Shown here: piece after piece, positions 8,715 to 16,237 of the stretch
Layout: each line of letters begins with the position of its first letter
How positions within the stretch are numbered: the first letter of the stretch is position 1
Assembly: GCF_030691135.1 (NCBI RefSeq)
Contig: NZ_JAUYFA010000092.1
Coordinates: forward strand, 17,311-81,310
Direction of reading: 5' to 3'
Source of the DNA: Phreatobacter sp.
GTDB taxonomy: Bacteria > Pseudomonadota > Alphaproteobacteria > Rhizobiales > Phreatobacteraceae
DNA length: 64,000 bases
The notes under the pieces: model-generated
The model's database searches: none
Seen by the model: only the letters and a program-made list of their open reading frames with translations
Told to the model about the DNA's origin: nothing
Program-made: the position numbers and the translations under genes

Positions 8715-9539
8715 ATGCGCATCCGCATCGCCCACGAGACGGTCTACAGCTACGCGGTTCCCGCCCATGCGGTGATCCAGACGCTGCGGCTGACCCCGCG
8801 CAACTACGAGGGCCAGCACGTCGCCACCTGGCGCATCGACGTCGACCAGGACTGCCGGCTCGACGCCCACGAGGACGCCTTCGGCAACATCACCCACACC
8901 TTCTCCTGCACCGGGCCGGTGCAGACGCTGACGGTCAGGGTCGACGGCCTGGTCGAGACCTCAGACACCGCAGGCGTGGTGCGCGGCGCCATCGAGCGTT
9001 TCCCGCCCGGCCTCTACCTGCGCGGCACCGACCTAACCACGGCCGACGGCGACATCCGCGCCTATGCCGAGGCGAGACACCATCCCGCCGACCGGCTCTC
9101 CACCCTGCACGCCCTCCTCGACGACCTCGTCCGCGACATCACCTTCGACAAGGACCCGACCCATTCCGCCACCACGGCGGCCGAGGCCTTCGCCCTCAAG
9201 CGCGGCGTCTGCCAGGACTTCGCCCATATCTTCATCGCCGCCGCCCGCCATCTCGGAATCCCGGCGCGCTATGTCGGCGGCTATTTTCTCCACGACGACG
9301 GCACGGTCGACCAGGAGGCCGGCCACGCCTGGGCGGAAGCGCATGTCGAAGGCCTCGGCTGGGTCGGCTTCGATCCCGCCAACGGCCTCTGCCCGACCGA
9401 GCAGCACATCCGCATCGCCTGCGGCCTCGACTACCTCAACGCCGCGCCCATCCGCGGCTCGCGCCACGGCGGCGAGGGCGAGTTCCTCACCGTGAAGGTG
9501 ATGGTCGACCAGGCCTCGCGGCAAGTTCAGGTGCAGTAG
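8715..9539 (+). CDS. transglutaminase-like cysteine peptidase of the Anbu-linked cluster
   Basis: A 274-residue protein with an N-terminal beta-rich domain (MRIRIAHETVYSY) and a transglutaminase-like papain fold. The triad is visible: Cys166 in RGVCQDFAH, His204 in AGHAWAE and Asp220 in GFDPANG. It is the third gene of the ATP-grasp operon. Bacterial members are thought to act as peptidases or amide-forming enzymes in the cytoplasm; here it probably trims or transfers the product of the ligase. The direction of the reaction is inferred. Confidence 0.9.
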   Translation: MRIRIAHETVYSYAVPAHAVIQTLRLTPRNYEGQHVATWRIDVDQDCRLDAHEDAFGNITHTFSCTGPVQTLTVRVDGLVETSDTAGVVRGAIERFPPGLYLRGTDLTTADGDIRAYAEARHHPADRLSTLHALLDDLVRDITFDKDPTHSATTAAEAFALKRGVCQDFAHIFIAAARHLGIPARYVGGYFLHDDGTVDQEAGHAWAEAHVEGLGWVGFDPANGLCPTEQHIRIACGLDYLNAAPIRGSRHGGEGEFLTVKVMVDQASRQVQVQ

Positions 9540-9634
9540 GGCTGGTGGAAGGCGCCGATCACCGTTGCCACAGCGGATGATGCCTGCACTCCGGCGATGC
9601 GGGCCTCAGAGACAACCCGGCTCACCCGAACATC

Positions 9635-9657
9635 ATGCCCGGGCTCATCCCGGGCAT
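9635..9657. repeat. Short intergenic palindrome (CCCGGG family)
   Basis: A perfect inverted repeat: ATGCCCGGG at 9635-9643 and its complement at 9649-9657, with a 5-nt loop. It lies about 100 bp after the transglutaminase stop and before the MoaB-like gene. A related palindrome occurs at 28029-28049, which suggests a dispersed intergenic repeat. No T-run follows, so it is a poor intrinsic terminator. Confidence 0.6.
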
Positions 9658-9732
9658 CCACGACTTGAACGTCAGCGCCCCTTGCCGCCGGTCCCGACGC
9701 GCTCTACCTCGGAGCCAGCCCCGGAGCGCATC

Positions 9733-10503
9733 ATGACCGAGCCGACCACCGTCACCGCCGCCATCCTCGTCATTGGCGACGAGATCCTCTCCGGGCGCAC
9801 CAAGGACAAGAACATCGGCTACATCGCCGAGTACTGCACCGCCATCGGCATCGACGTGAAGGAAGTCCGGGTCGTTCCCGACGAGGAGGACGAGATCATC
9901 CCCGCCCTCAACACGCTCCGGGCGAAGTACGGCTACGTCTTCACCACCGGCGGCATCGGCCCGACACACGACGACATCACAGCCGACTGCGTCGCCAAGG
10001 CCTTCGGCGTCTCCATCGACGTCGACCCGCGCGCCCGGGCCATGCTGCTGGAGCGCATTCCCGAACAGGATCTCAACGAGGCGCGCCTGCGCATGGCGCG
10101 CATCCCCGCGGGTGCCGAACTGATCGAGAACCCGGTGTCGAAGGCGCCGGGCTTCATGATCGGCAATGTCGTCACCATGGCCGGCGTGCCCTCCGTCATG
10201 CAGGCGATGATGGACGTCGTCTCGCCGCGGCTGAAGACCGGCACCAAGATGATCCAGGTCTCGATCGAGGCGCCCGGCCTGCGCGAGGGCGACATCGGCA
10301 CGCCCTATGCGGCGCTCGCCAAGGCCCATCCCGGTGTCATCATGGGCTCCTACCCGATGATGCAGGACGGCAGGTTCTGGACGCGGCTGGTGCTGCGCGC
10401 CAAGGACGAGGCGCTGCTGGCGGCAGCCGAAGCGGCCGTCGTCGTCATGGTCGGCGAACACAAGCGGCCGGAGGCGCCGATCACGGTCACCCGTGGCGCC
10501 TGA
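9733..10503 (+). CDS. MoaB/CinA-like molybdopterin-binding domain protein
   Basis: A 256-residue protein of the MoCF-binding superfamily (COG1058, the N-terminal half of CinA). ILVIGDEILSGRT opens the fold and TTGGIGPTHDD is the signature loop. The C-terminal deamidase domain of CinA is absent. The ATG at 9733 is chosen because CGGAG precedes it by seven bases; the frame upstream has no family similarity. Members may be pyrophosphatases or unrelated to molybdenum; the role here is not determined. Confidence 0.82.
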   Translation: MTEPTTVTAAILVIGDEILSGRTKDKNIGYIAEYCTAIGIDVKEVRVVPDEEDEIIPALNTLRAKYGYVFTTGGIGPTHDDITADCVAKAFGVSIDVDPRARAMLLERIPEQDLNEARLRMARIPAGAELIENPVSKAPGFMIGNVVTMAGVPSVMQAMMDVVSPRLKTGTKMIQVSIEAPGLREGDIGTPYAALAKAHPGVIMGSYPMMQDGRFWTRLVLRAKDEALLAAAEAAVVVMVGEHKRPEAPITVTRGA

Positions 10504-10661
10504 CATTGCCGCGGGGGCGTGACGAGAGCTTCGCAACGCTCCCGGGCCTTCGTCGTTCAGGTACGATTCCCTTGGGAAAAGCGCCGCGGGCGATTTGCGC
10601 CGGGGCCGCGCACGGCTAGTGTCGCCGCCCTGTCGATGATCTCGTGAGCGTGGAGCACCCC

Positions 10662-11156
10662 ATGGCGACGCCGAATCCGGAAAAGGCCTTCCCCGTTGCC
10701 TGGGACCAGTTCCATCGCGACGCCCGCGCGCTCGCCTGGCGGATCAGCGGGGCCGGTCCGTTCCGCGCCATCGTCTGCATCACCCGCGGCGGCCTCGTGC
10801 CGGCGGCCATCGTCACGCGCGAGCTCGGCATCCGCATGATCGAGACGGTCTGCATCGCCAGCTACCACGACTACCAGAGCCAGGGGCAGCTGAAGGTGAT
10901 CAAGGAGGTCGCCCCGCAGCTGCTGACCGACGGCGGCGAAGGCGTTCTCGTCGTCGACGACCTCGTCGACACCGGCAAGACGGCCAAGGTGGTGCGCGAC
11001 ATGCTGCCGAAGTGCCATATCGCGACGGTCTATGCCAAGCCGCAGGGCCGGCCCATGGTCGACACCTTTGTCACCGAGGTCTCGCAGGACACCTGGATCT
11101 ATTTCCCCTGGGATATGGGCTACACCTTCCAGCCGCCGATCCGCGACGCCGGCTGA
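10662..11156 (+). CDS. gpt: xanthine phosphoribosyltransferase
   Basis: A 164-residue purine salvage enzyme converting xanthine or guanine plus PRPP to the nucleotide. The PRPP-binding motif [13 protein letters not shown] and [10 protein letters not shown] are present, and the C-terminal WIYFPWD and GYTFQPP are typical of Gpt. The ATG at 10662 has GGAG six bases upstream, preferred over a GTG at 10644. It appears monocistronic. Confidence 0.88.
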   Translation: MATPNPEKAFPVAWDQFHRDARALAWRISGAGPFRAIVCITRGGLVPAAIVTRELGIRMIETVCIASYHDYQSQGQLKVIKEVAPQLLTDGGEGVLVVDDLVDTGKTAKVVRDMLPKCHIATVYAKPQGRPMVDTFVTEVSQDTWIYFPWDMGYTFQPPIRDAG

Positions 11157-11162
11157 CCGGTT

Positions 11163-11333
11163 TCAGCGGCGCCCGAACAGCGCGATGCGCATCTGGTCGG
11201 TGCCCAGGCTCTCGTCGATCATGAGTCCGGCGCGACGGCCGTCCGGCCCCAGGAGGCCGAGCACCAGCGGCGGGTTCATGAAGACCAGCAGGCTCAAGAA
11301 GAACAGGAGGATCTTGGCGGGAGTGACCTTCAT
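11163..11333 (-). CDS. 56-residue membrane protein
   Basis: A small gene: start ATG at 11331-11333, stop TGA at 11163-11165. The protein starts MKVTPAKILLFFLSLLVFM, giving one hydrophobic segment over residues 7-28, followed by a short polar tail ending GRR. AGGAGAG lies 6-12 bases upstream, a strong Shine-Dalgarno, which together with its composition supports a real gene. It converges on gpt with 6 bp between stops. Not recognised as a known family. A TTAG-N7-TTAA box lies about 120 bp upstream. Confidence 0.6.
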   Translation of the reverse strand: MKVTPAKILLFFLSLLVFMNPPLVLGLLGPDGRRAGLMIDESLGTDQMRIALFGRR

Positions 11334-11454
11334 GGCGGCTCTCCTCGAACGGTGTTCCAGCCCTCCCCGCGATCCCCGGCGGACCCTAGCTGCCAGCCTT
11401 CAACAGCGCGTTCACGGGACCGCTCGAAATGGTCAATGAACTGTTGCCCTGCCG

Positions 11455-11469
11455 TTAGGGTATCGTTAA
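11455..11469. promoter_or_regulatory. CtrA-like box (TTAG-N7-TTAA)
   Basis: TTAG at 11455-11458 and TTAA at 11466-11469 are separated by exactly 7 nt, one mismatch from the CtrA consensus TTAA-N7-TTAA. The site lies between the 56-residue membrane gene (minus) and tRNA-Leu (plus). In this GC-rich sequence TTAA is rare, which gives the match some weight. Binding is inferred. Confidence 0.4.
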
Positions 11470-11554
11470 GGCCTGATGCTGCCGCTGCGTCATCCACCAC
11501 CCCCGTCGCGAGTGGATGACAGCCCCCGCCGATCGCGCTAAGCCTCGGTCCGGA

Positions 11555-11639
11555 GCGGGCGTGGCGAAACCGGTAGACGCACGAGACTTAAAATCTTGCG
11601 GGGCAACCCGTGCCGGTTCGAGTCCGGCCGTCCGCACCA
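11555..11639 (+). tRNA. tRNA-Leu (anticodon UAA)
   Basis: 85 nt including an encoded CCA. The acceptor stem GCGGGCG pairs with CGTCCGC (one G-U). The anticodon arm has a 5-bp stem and the loop CTTAAAA, giving anticodon TAA. A long variable arm and the T-loop GGTTCGAGTCC are present, as expected for class II tRNA-Leu. An 8-bp inverted repeat (TCATCCAC/GTGGATGA, 11490-11519) lies upstream. No copy of the tRNA 3' end flanking the nearby AT-rich region was found. Confidence 0.96.
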
Positions 11640-11732
11640 TCCATTGATCCTGGCCGGCCTTGCGCTATCCTCGTCGGATCAATTCCCAACCCCAGTCGAG
11701 CCGCTCGACCTTCTTCGCCGGAGGCATGCACG

Positions 11733-12299
11733 ATGATTCTCGTCGATGTGGGCGCGACGGCGCTGCGTCACCCCGGTGGCTGGCCCTGCCGGCTGGCGGT
11801 CTGCGGTCAATACGAGGCGCGCCAGGGGTTCGAGGCCATGGCGGCGACCCATGTCATCAGCATCCGGCGCGCCGCGCGCCCCTTCCATCCCCCGAAAGTT
11901 TCGCCCGACCGCCACCTCGTCCTCGACTTCGAGGACACGACGGACGCAGGCAATCCGGAAGCCCCGACACAGGCGCATCTCGACGCGGCGATCGCCTTCG
12001 TCGACGCGCTTCCCGCCGATGCGCGGCTTCTGGTGCATTGCCTCCAGGGGCTGTCCCGGTCCACCGGGCTGGCGCTCGGCCTGCTCGCCCGCGAAGTCTC
12101 GCCCCTGCGGGCGGCCTATCTCCTCCACACCGCCCGCCCCGTCGCCACGCCGAACATGCTGGTGGTGAAGATGTGGGACGACAGGCTCCGGCTGGACGGT
12201 GCCCTCGTCGCGGCGGGACGGCACTTTCCCTGCCAGGTCTGGCGGCATGGCGACGGGCTCGGGAACTTCCCGCACAGGCGCAAGAAGGGGGACCGGTGA
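11733..12299 (+). CDS. protein tyrosine/dual-specificity phosphatase-like protein
   Basis: A 188-residue protein with the PTP active-site signature Cys-X5-Arg in VHCLQGLSRSTG around residues 107-118, preceded by FVDALPADARLL. This family is common in Rhizobiales next to tRNA or housekeeping genes and is annotated as tyrosine phosphatase-like. The ATG at 11733 is favoured, since the frame upstream runs into the tRNA. Its stop overlaps the ATG of the next gene by one base. The C-terminal tail is Lys/Arg-rich (RRKKGDR). The substrate is unknown. Confidence 0.75.
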   Translation: MILVDVGATALRHPGGWPCRLAVCGQYEARQGFEAMAATHVISIRRAARPFHPPKVSPDRHLVLDFEDTTDAGNPEAPTQAHLDAAIAFVDALPADARLLVHCLQGLSRSTGLALGLLAREVSPLRAAYLLHTARPVATPNMLVVKMWDDRLRLDGALVAAGRHFPCQVWRHGDGLGNFPHRRKKGDR

Positions 12300-12793
12300 T
12301 GCGCGCGCTCCTGCCCGATGCGCCGAACCCGAATGGCTGGCCCTACCGGCTGATGGTGGCTCCCGATGGCTTCTACGGTCGCTACGGCGATGCGCATGAG
12401 GCGGGGCTGATCACCCATGTGATCAGCATCATGCCGCCGGGCGGGCATCATTTTCGCTTCGCCGAACTGCTGCAGAACCGCGCCAAGGTGTGGCTTCCCT
12501 CAAGGGAAGGGCAAAGCCTGTCCCAGGTCGTCGATGACGAATTGGCCTATGTCGAACACTTCGTCGACGCATTGCCGGCGGATGCCGGGGTTCTGATCCT
12601 GTCGCTGAATCTCGGCACACCGGCGCTGGCGGTGGCCGTGGGGCTGATCGCCCGTCAGGTTGGATGGCAAAGGGCAGAAGAAATTGAACAGGAACTGAAG
12701 GCCACGCTGCCTGTCAGCCGGGTGACACCAGCGGCCGTGCTGATCGCTGCATGGAGGCGGCGACCGGTCGCGAGTGTAGATGCTGCCTGCTGA
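12299..12793 (+). CDS. degenerate paralogue of the phosphatase (predicted catalytically dead)
   Basis: A 164-residue protein that aligns along its length with the preceding phosphatase: NGWPYRLMV against GGWPCRLAV, THVISI in both, and FVDALPADA in both. Where the upstream gene has HCLQGLSRS, this one reads LSLNLGTPA, so the catalytic Cys and Arg are both lost. The frame is intact and translationally coupled (TGATG), which argues for a maintained pseudo-enzyme, possibly a partner or regulator of its neighbour. Partner role is inferred. Confidence 0.7.
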   Translation: MRALLPDAPNPNGWPYRLMVAPDGFYGRYGDAHEAGLITHVISIMPPGGHHFRFAELLQNRAKVWLPSREGQSLSQVVDDELAYVEHFVDALPADAGVLILSLNLGTPALAVAVGLIARQVGWQRAEEIEQELKATLPVSRVTPAAVLIAAWRRRPVASVDAAC

Positions 12794-13019
12794 GAAGACC
12801 ACCACAGGAAGGACCCGAAACGGATCTCCATCTAGCCGCTCCCGCTCCAGACCCGGAGCGTACTCTCCGAAGGAAGGGGAACGACTGCCCGAGGCGACTG
12901 CTAGCCCCAAAATACTGAAAACAGTATCGATGTGCAACCCGTGCCAATTACAAATCAACTGCAACGGCGCCCACACCCAACGAGTCAGAGTGCCCAAAAT
13001 GCCGTTTATTTATATCGGC

Positions 13020-14042
13020 CTAGTCTGCGTCAGCTATGGCCTCTTCGATGATCTTAACAATGGCGTCTTCGTGGATAATATTTTTTGCAATTAGTCCAAT
13101 ACCCTCTTTTATGGCCCTCTCAGCAAGCTCCTCGGAGATCATGCGTGTTGTTTCAGCGAAGTTTTCGCGCATGTCCTGCGCAACACTCTGAGACACCTTG
13201 TCTGCAAGCTTGGCAGAAAACCCCGCCACCTCATAGGCTACCCATGCAAGGACAAGCGGAATAAGAACCCAAATAAAGGCACCGGCCGCTGTAAGACCAA
13301 GCTTTGTTCCAACAATCTTCACGAACGCGCCCAGCAGCGCTCCCACGACAATCGCCTTCAATTTACTGACGACAGCCGCCTTAAATGCGGCACTAGCAAG
13401 CAATTTAATAATAATTGGCTTCAAAGTAACCATAAGACTAGCAACCAACGCAGTAACAATTTTCGCAGCGACGGGAGCTCCTACCGAGCCCATTGCAATT
13501 TTTGCAAGTGACGATTTAATCGTCATAGATGTCGTTGTATCGATGGAATGAGAAATATATAATGATAGCTTCGATGAAAGGATTTCTGATGCTTTTTGCT
13601 TAACCAGATTCGGTATTGGATTTTGATAGGCGGACATAATTGCATCGGACAAAGCGCTCGCAAAACGTGCGTCGGATACTACGAGTGGCATGAGTCGCTC
13701 GGCAATAGCGTCCGCCTTATCACCGATTAAACGGGAAAAAACGTCTGCTACCGTCTCGGCAGTCGAATCCGTCAATGCAGAATCAAGAATACCGTCATCG
13801 AGAGGCTTGCCTCTAACAAAAGCGATCAGGGCGGTCGCATATTCATGGCTCGCCGCCAAGGGGAGGTGACGGGTGATGGTCCCATCAGTGTCACGAAGCA
13901 CAAGCGATAGACACTCTGCATTTGATTTCGACGCAATATGGGCCTCGACGGCGCGTTGCACTTCCGCAACGATACCATCCCTTTCATGACCCAGAAGTGT
14001 GGCTAACTCGTCGAGCAATTGTTGCCGTTGCTGCTTATTCAC
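13020..14042 (-). CDS. orphan hypothetical protein with hydrophobic core
   Basis: A 340-residue protein of no family I recognise. Residues 1-175 are helical and polar. Residues 185-220, 223-246 and 250-275 are strongly hydrophobic, separated by lysines, as in a membrane-inserting or pore-forming hairpin. The C-terminal 65 residues are amphipathic and acidic, ending EEAIADAD. The GTG start has GGAG nine bases upstream (TTGGAGATTAGCCG). Codon use is AT-rich, unlike all neighbours. A toxin, defence effector or a structural membrane protein are all possible; nothing in the context decides. Confidence 0.65.
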   Translation of the reverse strand: MNKQQRQQLLDELATLLGHERDGIVAEVQRAVEAHIASKSNAECLSLVLRDTDGTITRHLPLAASHEYATALIAFVRGKPLDDGILDSALTDSTAETVADVFSRLIGDKADAIAERLMPLVVSDARFASALSDAIMSAYQNPIPNLVKQKASEILSSKLSLYISHSIDTTTSMTIKSSLAKIAMGSVGAPVAAKIVTALVASLMVTLKPIIIKLLASAAFKAAVVSKLKAIVVGALLGAFVKIVGTKLGLTAAGAFIWVLIPLVLAWVAYEVAGFSAKLADKVSQSVAQDMRENFAETTRMISEELAERAIKEGIGLIAKNIIHEDAIVKIIEEAIADAD

Positions 14043-14057
14043 CGGCTAATCTCCAAC

Positions 14058-14069
14058 TGAGTGCACTCA
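14058..14069. promoter_or_regulatory. 12-bp perfect palindrome upstream of the orphan gene
   Basis: TGAGTGCACTCA is a perfect palindrome beginning 15 bases upstream of the GTG start of the 13020-14042 gene. A second overlapping pair of palindromes (GCGAATTCGC, ATTCGCGAAT) lies at 14114-14127. An operator role is inferred from position alone. Confidence 0.35.
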
Positions 14070-14284
14070 ATTCTCAAATTTCTCGGAATCAAATTCAAGC
14101 CGAAATAAATCATGCGAATTCGCGAATACGATGATGCTTGCTGGTATGACGTTAAGCGCCACATACGCTCACACCAAGAATTGCGATGTCGATTTAAAAG
14201 TGAAGACACAAAAAGGAGTGTGCACGGGCAGGACCCGTACTGCATGCGCCTGCAAGCGATGGATGTCAGGTCACCGCTAACGGG

Positions 14285-14319
14285 GCCCGGCGCGACGCTC
14301 ACGTGGCTGCGCGCCGGGC
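14285..14319 (-). terminator. GC-rich hairpin after the beta-propeller gene
   Basis: Perfect 10-bp arms (GCCCGGCGCG at 14285-14294, complement at 14310-14319) lie 12 bp beyond the stop of the minus-strand propeller gene. No T-run follows, so termination efficiency is doubtful. Confidence 0.4.
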
Positions 14320-14330
14320 TTGGCCCTTCC

Positions 14331-15494
14331 TCAGCGGGTCATCGGCTCGGCGGTCCTTATGCCGGCCGGCGAGGCCGGCATGGCGAGCGTGCCGATCTCC
14401 TGGAGCTTTCCGCCCTCGAAAGCGAAGACCTGGATGTCGTCGCCCACCATGTTCTGGACCAGCAGGCGGCGGCTGTCAGCGGACCAGGCCGCGCCCTGCG
14501 ACCATTGGCCGATGGGCGCCTCGGCGACCCTGGCGAGTTCGTGGCCCCGGACCTCGTAGATGATGACGCTGCCGCGCTCGGCGAAGAAGGGCGAGTTGCG
14601 CGGCTTGTTCGAACCGTTCATGACCACGACGGCCACATGCCGGCCGTCCGGCGCCATCTTGATACCCTCGGGGGTCTGGCCCACCGACACGGTGTTCACC
14701 ACACGCGGCGGCTGGGCCTTCACGTCGATCAGGCTGATCGTGTCGGCATCGCCCCCGCCGAGCCCGATATTGGCGACCACTGCCACATCTCCTCGGGTCG
14801 AAATGTCGATCCCATATGGCCGCAGGCCAGCGTTCAGATCGCGCCGCGTATAGGTGACCGTGGTCCCCTCAATCGCGAGGACGGAAATCTTGTGGTCATT
14901 GTCGCGGCTCACCAGGGCGGTTTTCCCGTCGGGCGTGAAGACGACATGGCTCGGCCCGGAAGTGGGTTCACCGACGGCGATTTTCGCCCCGACGGTGACG
15001 GTGCGCCCGGCGATCGTCAGCACCGAAACGGTGCCCTCGGCACGGTTGGCCACGAGCGCGAGGGCCCCCGAGGGATGGATGGAAAGGCCAGCGGCTCCCT
15101 GCCCTACTTCGAGCGTCGCGATGACCGCCGGCGGGTTCGCCTTCAGGTCGATCACCGAGACGCGGTTGTCGGGGACGGTGCGGCGGGGATTGGCCGGGTC
15201 GAGCTTCATCGCCGAACTCACCAGGGCCAGACTCTCGTCAGCCGTGATGGCGACCGATACGGGCGGGCCGACCACGCTCGCAGGCGCTGGAATGGTTGCG
15301 CGCACGCGCGGTGTTCCCGAGGCGAAGTCGATGATCGATACCGAATCCGGCCGCGGCTGTTCGACCACGGTCGCGACACCGTTCACGAGCCGCATCTTGC
15401 CGTCGTTGGCGGAGACCGCGATTTGGGCATCGGCGCGGGCCGCGCAGAGCGATAGCACAGCCACGAGGGCCGGCAGGCAGGGTCGCATCGTCAT
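14331..15494 (-). CDS. secreted YVTN-type beta-propeller protein
   Basis: A 387-residue protein with a signal peptide (cleavage after ARADA, about residue 23) and repeated blades of the pattern SVSIIDF, SVIDLKANPP, TVSVLTIAG, KISVLAIEG, TISLIDVKAQPP, each about 45-55 residues apart, with PDG or PSG turns. This is the YncE/YVTN seven-bladed lactonase-like fold, located in the periplasm. Enzymatic function cannot be assigned. The ATG at 15492-15494 has GGGAGA upstream; another Met lies two codons later. Confidence 0.75.
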   Translation of the reverse strand: MTMRPCLPALVAVLSLCAARADAQIAVSANDGKMRLVNGVATVVEQPRPDSVSIIDFASGTPRVRATIPAPASVVGPPVSVAITADESLALVSSAMKLDPANPRRTVPDNRVSVIDLKANPPAVIATLEVGQGAAGLSIHPSGALALVANRAEGTVSVLTIAGRTVTVGAKIAVGEPTSGPSHVVFTPDGKTALVSRDNDHKISVLAIEGTTVTYTRRDLNAGLRPYGIDISTRGDVAVVANIGLGGGDADTISLIDVKAQPPRVVNTVSVGQTPEGIKMAPDGRHVAVVVMNGSNKPRNSPFFAERGSVIIYEVRGHELARVAEAPIGQWSQGAAWSADSRRLLVQNMVGDDIQVFAFEGGKLQEIGTLAMPASPAGIRTAEPMTR

Positions 15495-15690
15495 GGCGTT
15501 TTCTCCCGGGCCTGAAGCGGCCTGATTGTTGTGCCCACAGACCCTAGCAGCCTGACCGCACGGCGCCATCCGCAGCCGCCCGGACCCTCGGCCTGCGTTG
15601 CAGGCACTTCGAGGGCGGACCGTTGCCCTGACATCACGGTACGCGACGCACCTCTGCCGTAAGATGGCCACCTGCCTAATGGGAGACTGC

Positions 15691-16233
15691 ATGCGCCTTG
15701 CCCTGATCGCGACGACCCTTGCAGCGGCAATCGTCGCCCCGGCGATGACGCAACCGTTGGAGCTGCCGCTGCGCCGGCCCGGATACTGGGAAATCCGCAT
15801 GATGACCGGCGGCGGTCCGGGCGGACAGGAATTCACCGTGCAGACCTGCACGGATGCCGCCACCGAGCGGCAGATGGTGCAGTTCGGCTTCGGCCAGCTC
15901 GGCCAGCAATGCCAGCGCTACGACATCCGCCGCGAAGGCGAGGACTTCATCATCGAGAGCGACTGCCAGGTCGGCCAGACACGAACCACGGCCCGCTCCG
16001 TCGTCTCCGGCGATCTCAGGGCCACCTATTCGCTGCGCATCGAGGGGACCGTGCAGACCATCGGCCAGTCCGAACTGCAGCAGACTCTCACCACCCAGCA
16101 GGGGCGTTTCGTCTCGGCGCGCTGCGGCGGCGGCCTGCGGCCCGGTGACATTCTGCTGCCCGGCGGCCAGCGGATGAACATCCGCGACCTCGCCGGCACC
16201 GCCGACCAGGCAGAAAACCCGCGACGGCGCTGA
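15691..16233 (+). CDS. DUF3617-family secreted protein
   Basis: A 180-residue protein with a signal peptide (MRLALIATTLAAAIVAPAM) and the DUF3617 hallmarks: RPGYWEI after the leader, a Cys in VQTCTD, a second Cys pair in GQQC and SDCQ, and a Cys in the final SARCGG. Family members are periplasmic proteins of unknown function. The ATG at 15691 has GGGAGA six bases upstream. It ends 5 bp from the converging monooxygenase gene. Confidence 0.75.
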   Translation: MRLALIATTLAAAIVAPAMTQPLELPLRRPGYWEIRMMTGGGPGGQEFTVQTCTDAATERQMVQFGFGQLGQQCQRYDIRREGEDFIIESDCQVGQTRTTARSVVSGDLRATYSLRIEGTVQTIGQSELQQTLTTQQGRFVSARCGGGLRPGDILLPGGQRMNIRDLAGTADQAENPRRR

Positions 16234-16237
16234 TTGT

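Larger units (their letters stand above)
12900..14270. other. AT-rich island
   Basis: Base composition drops from around 70% G+C in flanking genes to roughly 37-45% in the lines I counted between 13021 and 14040, then recovers after about 14270. The island holds one gene (13020-14042) and AT-rich flanks. It begins about 1.3 kb from tRNA-Leu, but I found no integrase, transposase or direct repeat. Acquisition by horizontal transfer is the likely explanation, based on composition only. Confidence 0.6.

Noticed and set aside
14112..14275. Plus-strand frame beginning MRIREYDD in the AT-rich flank
   Set aside because: Runs on into the antisense of the propeller gene; only the first 50 residues are in AT-rich DNA, no family recognised.
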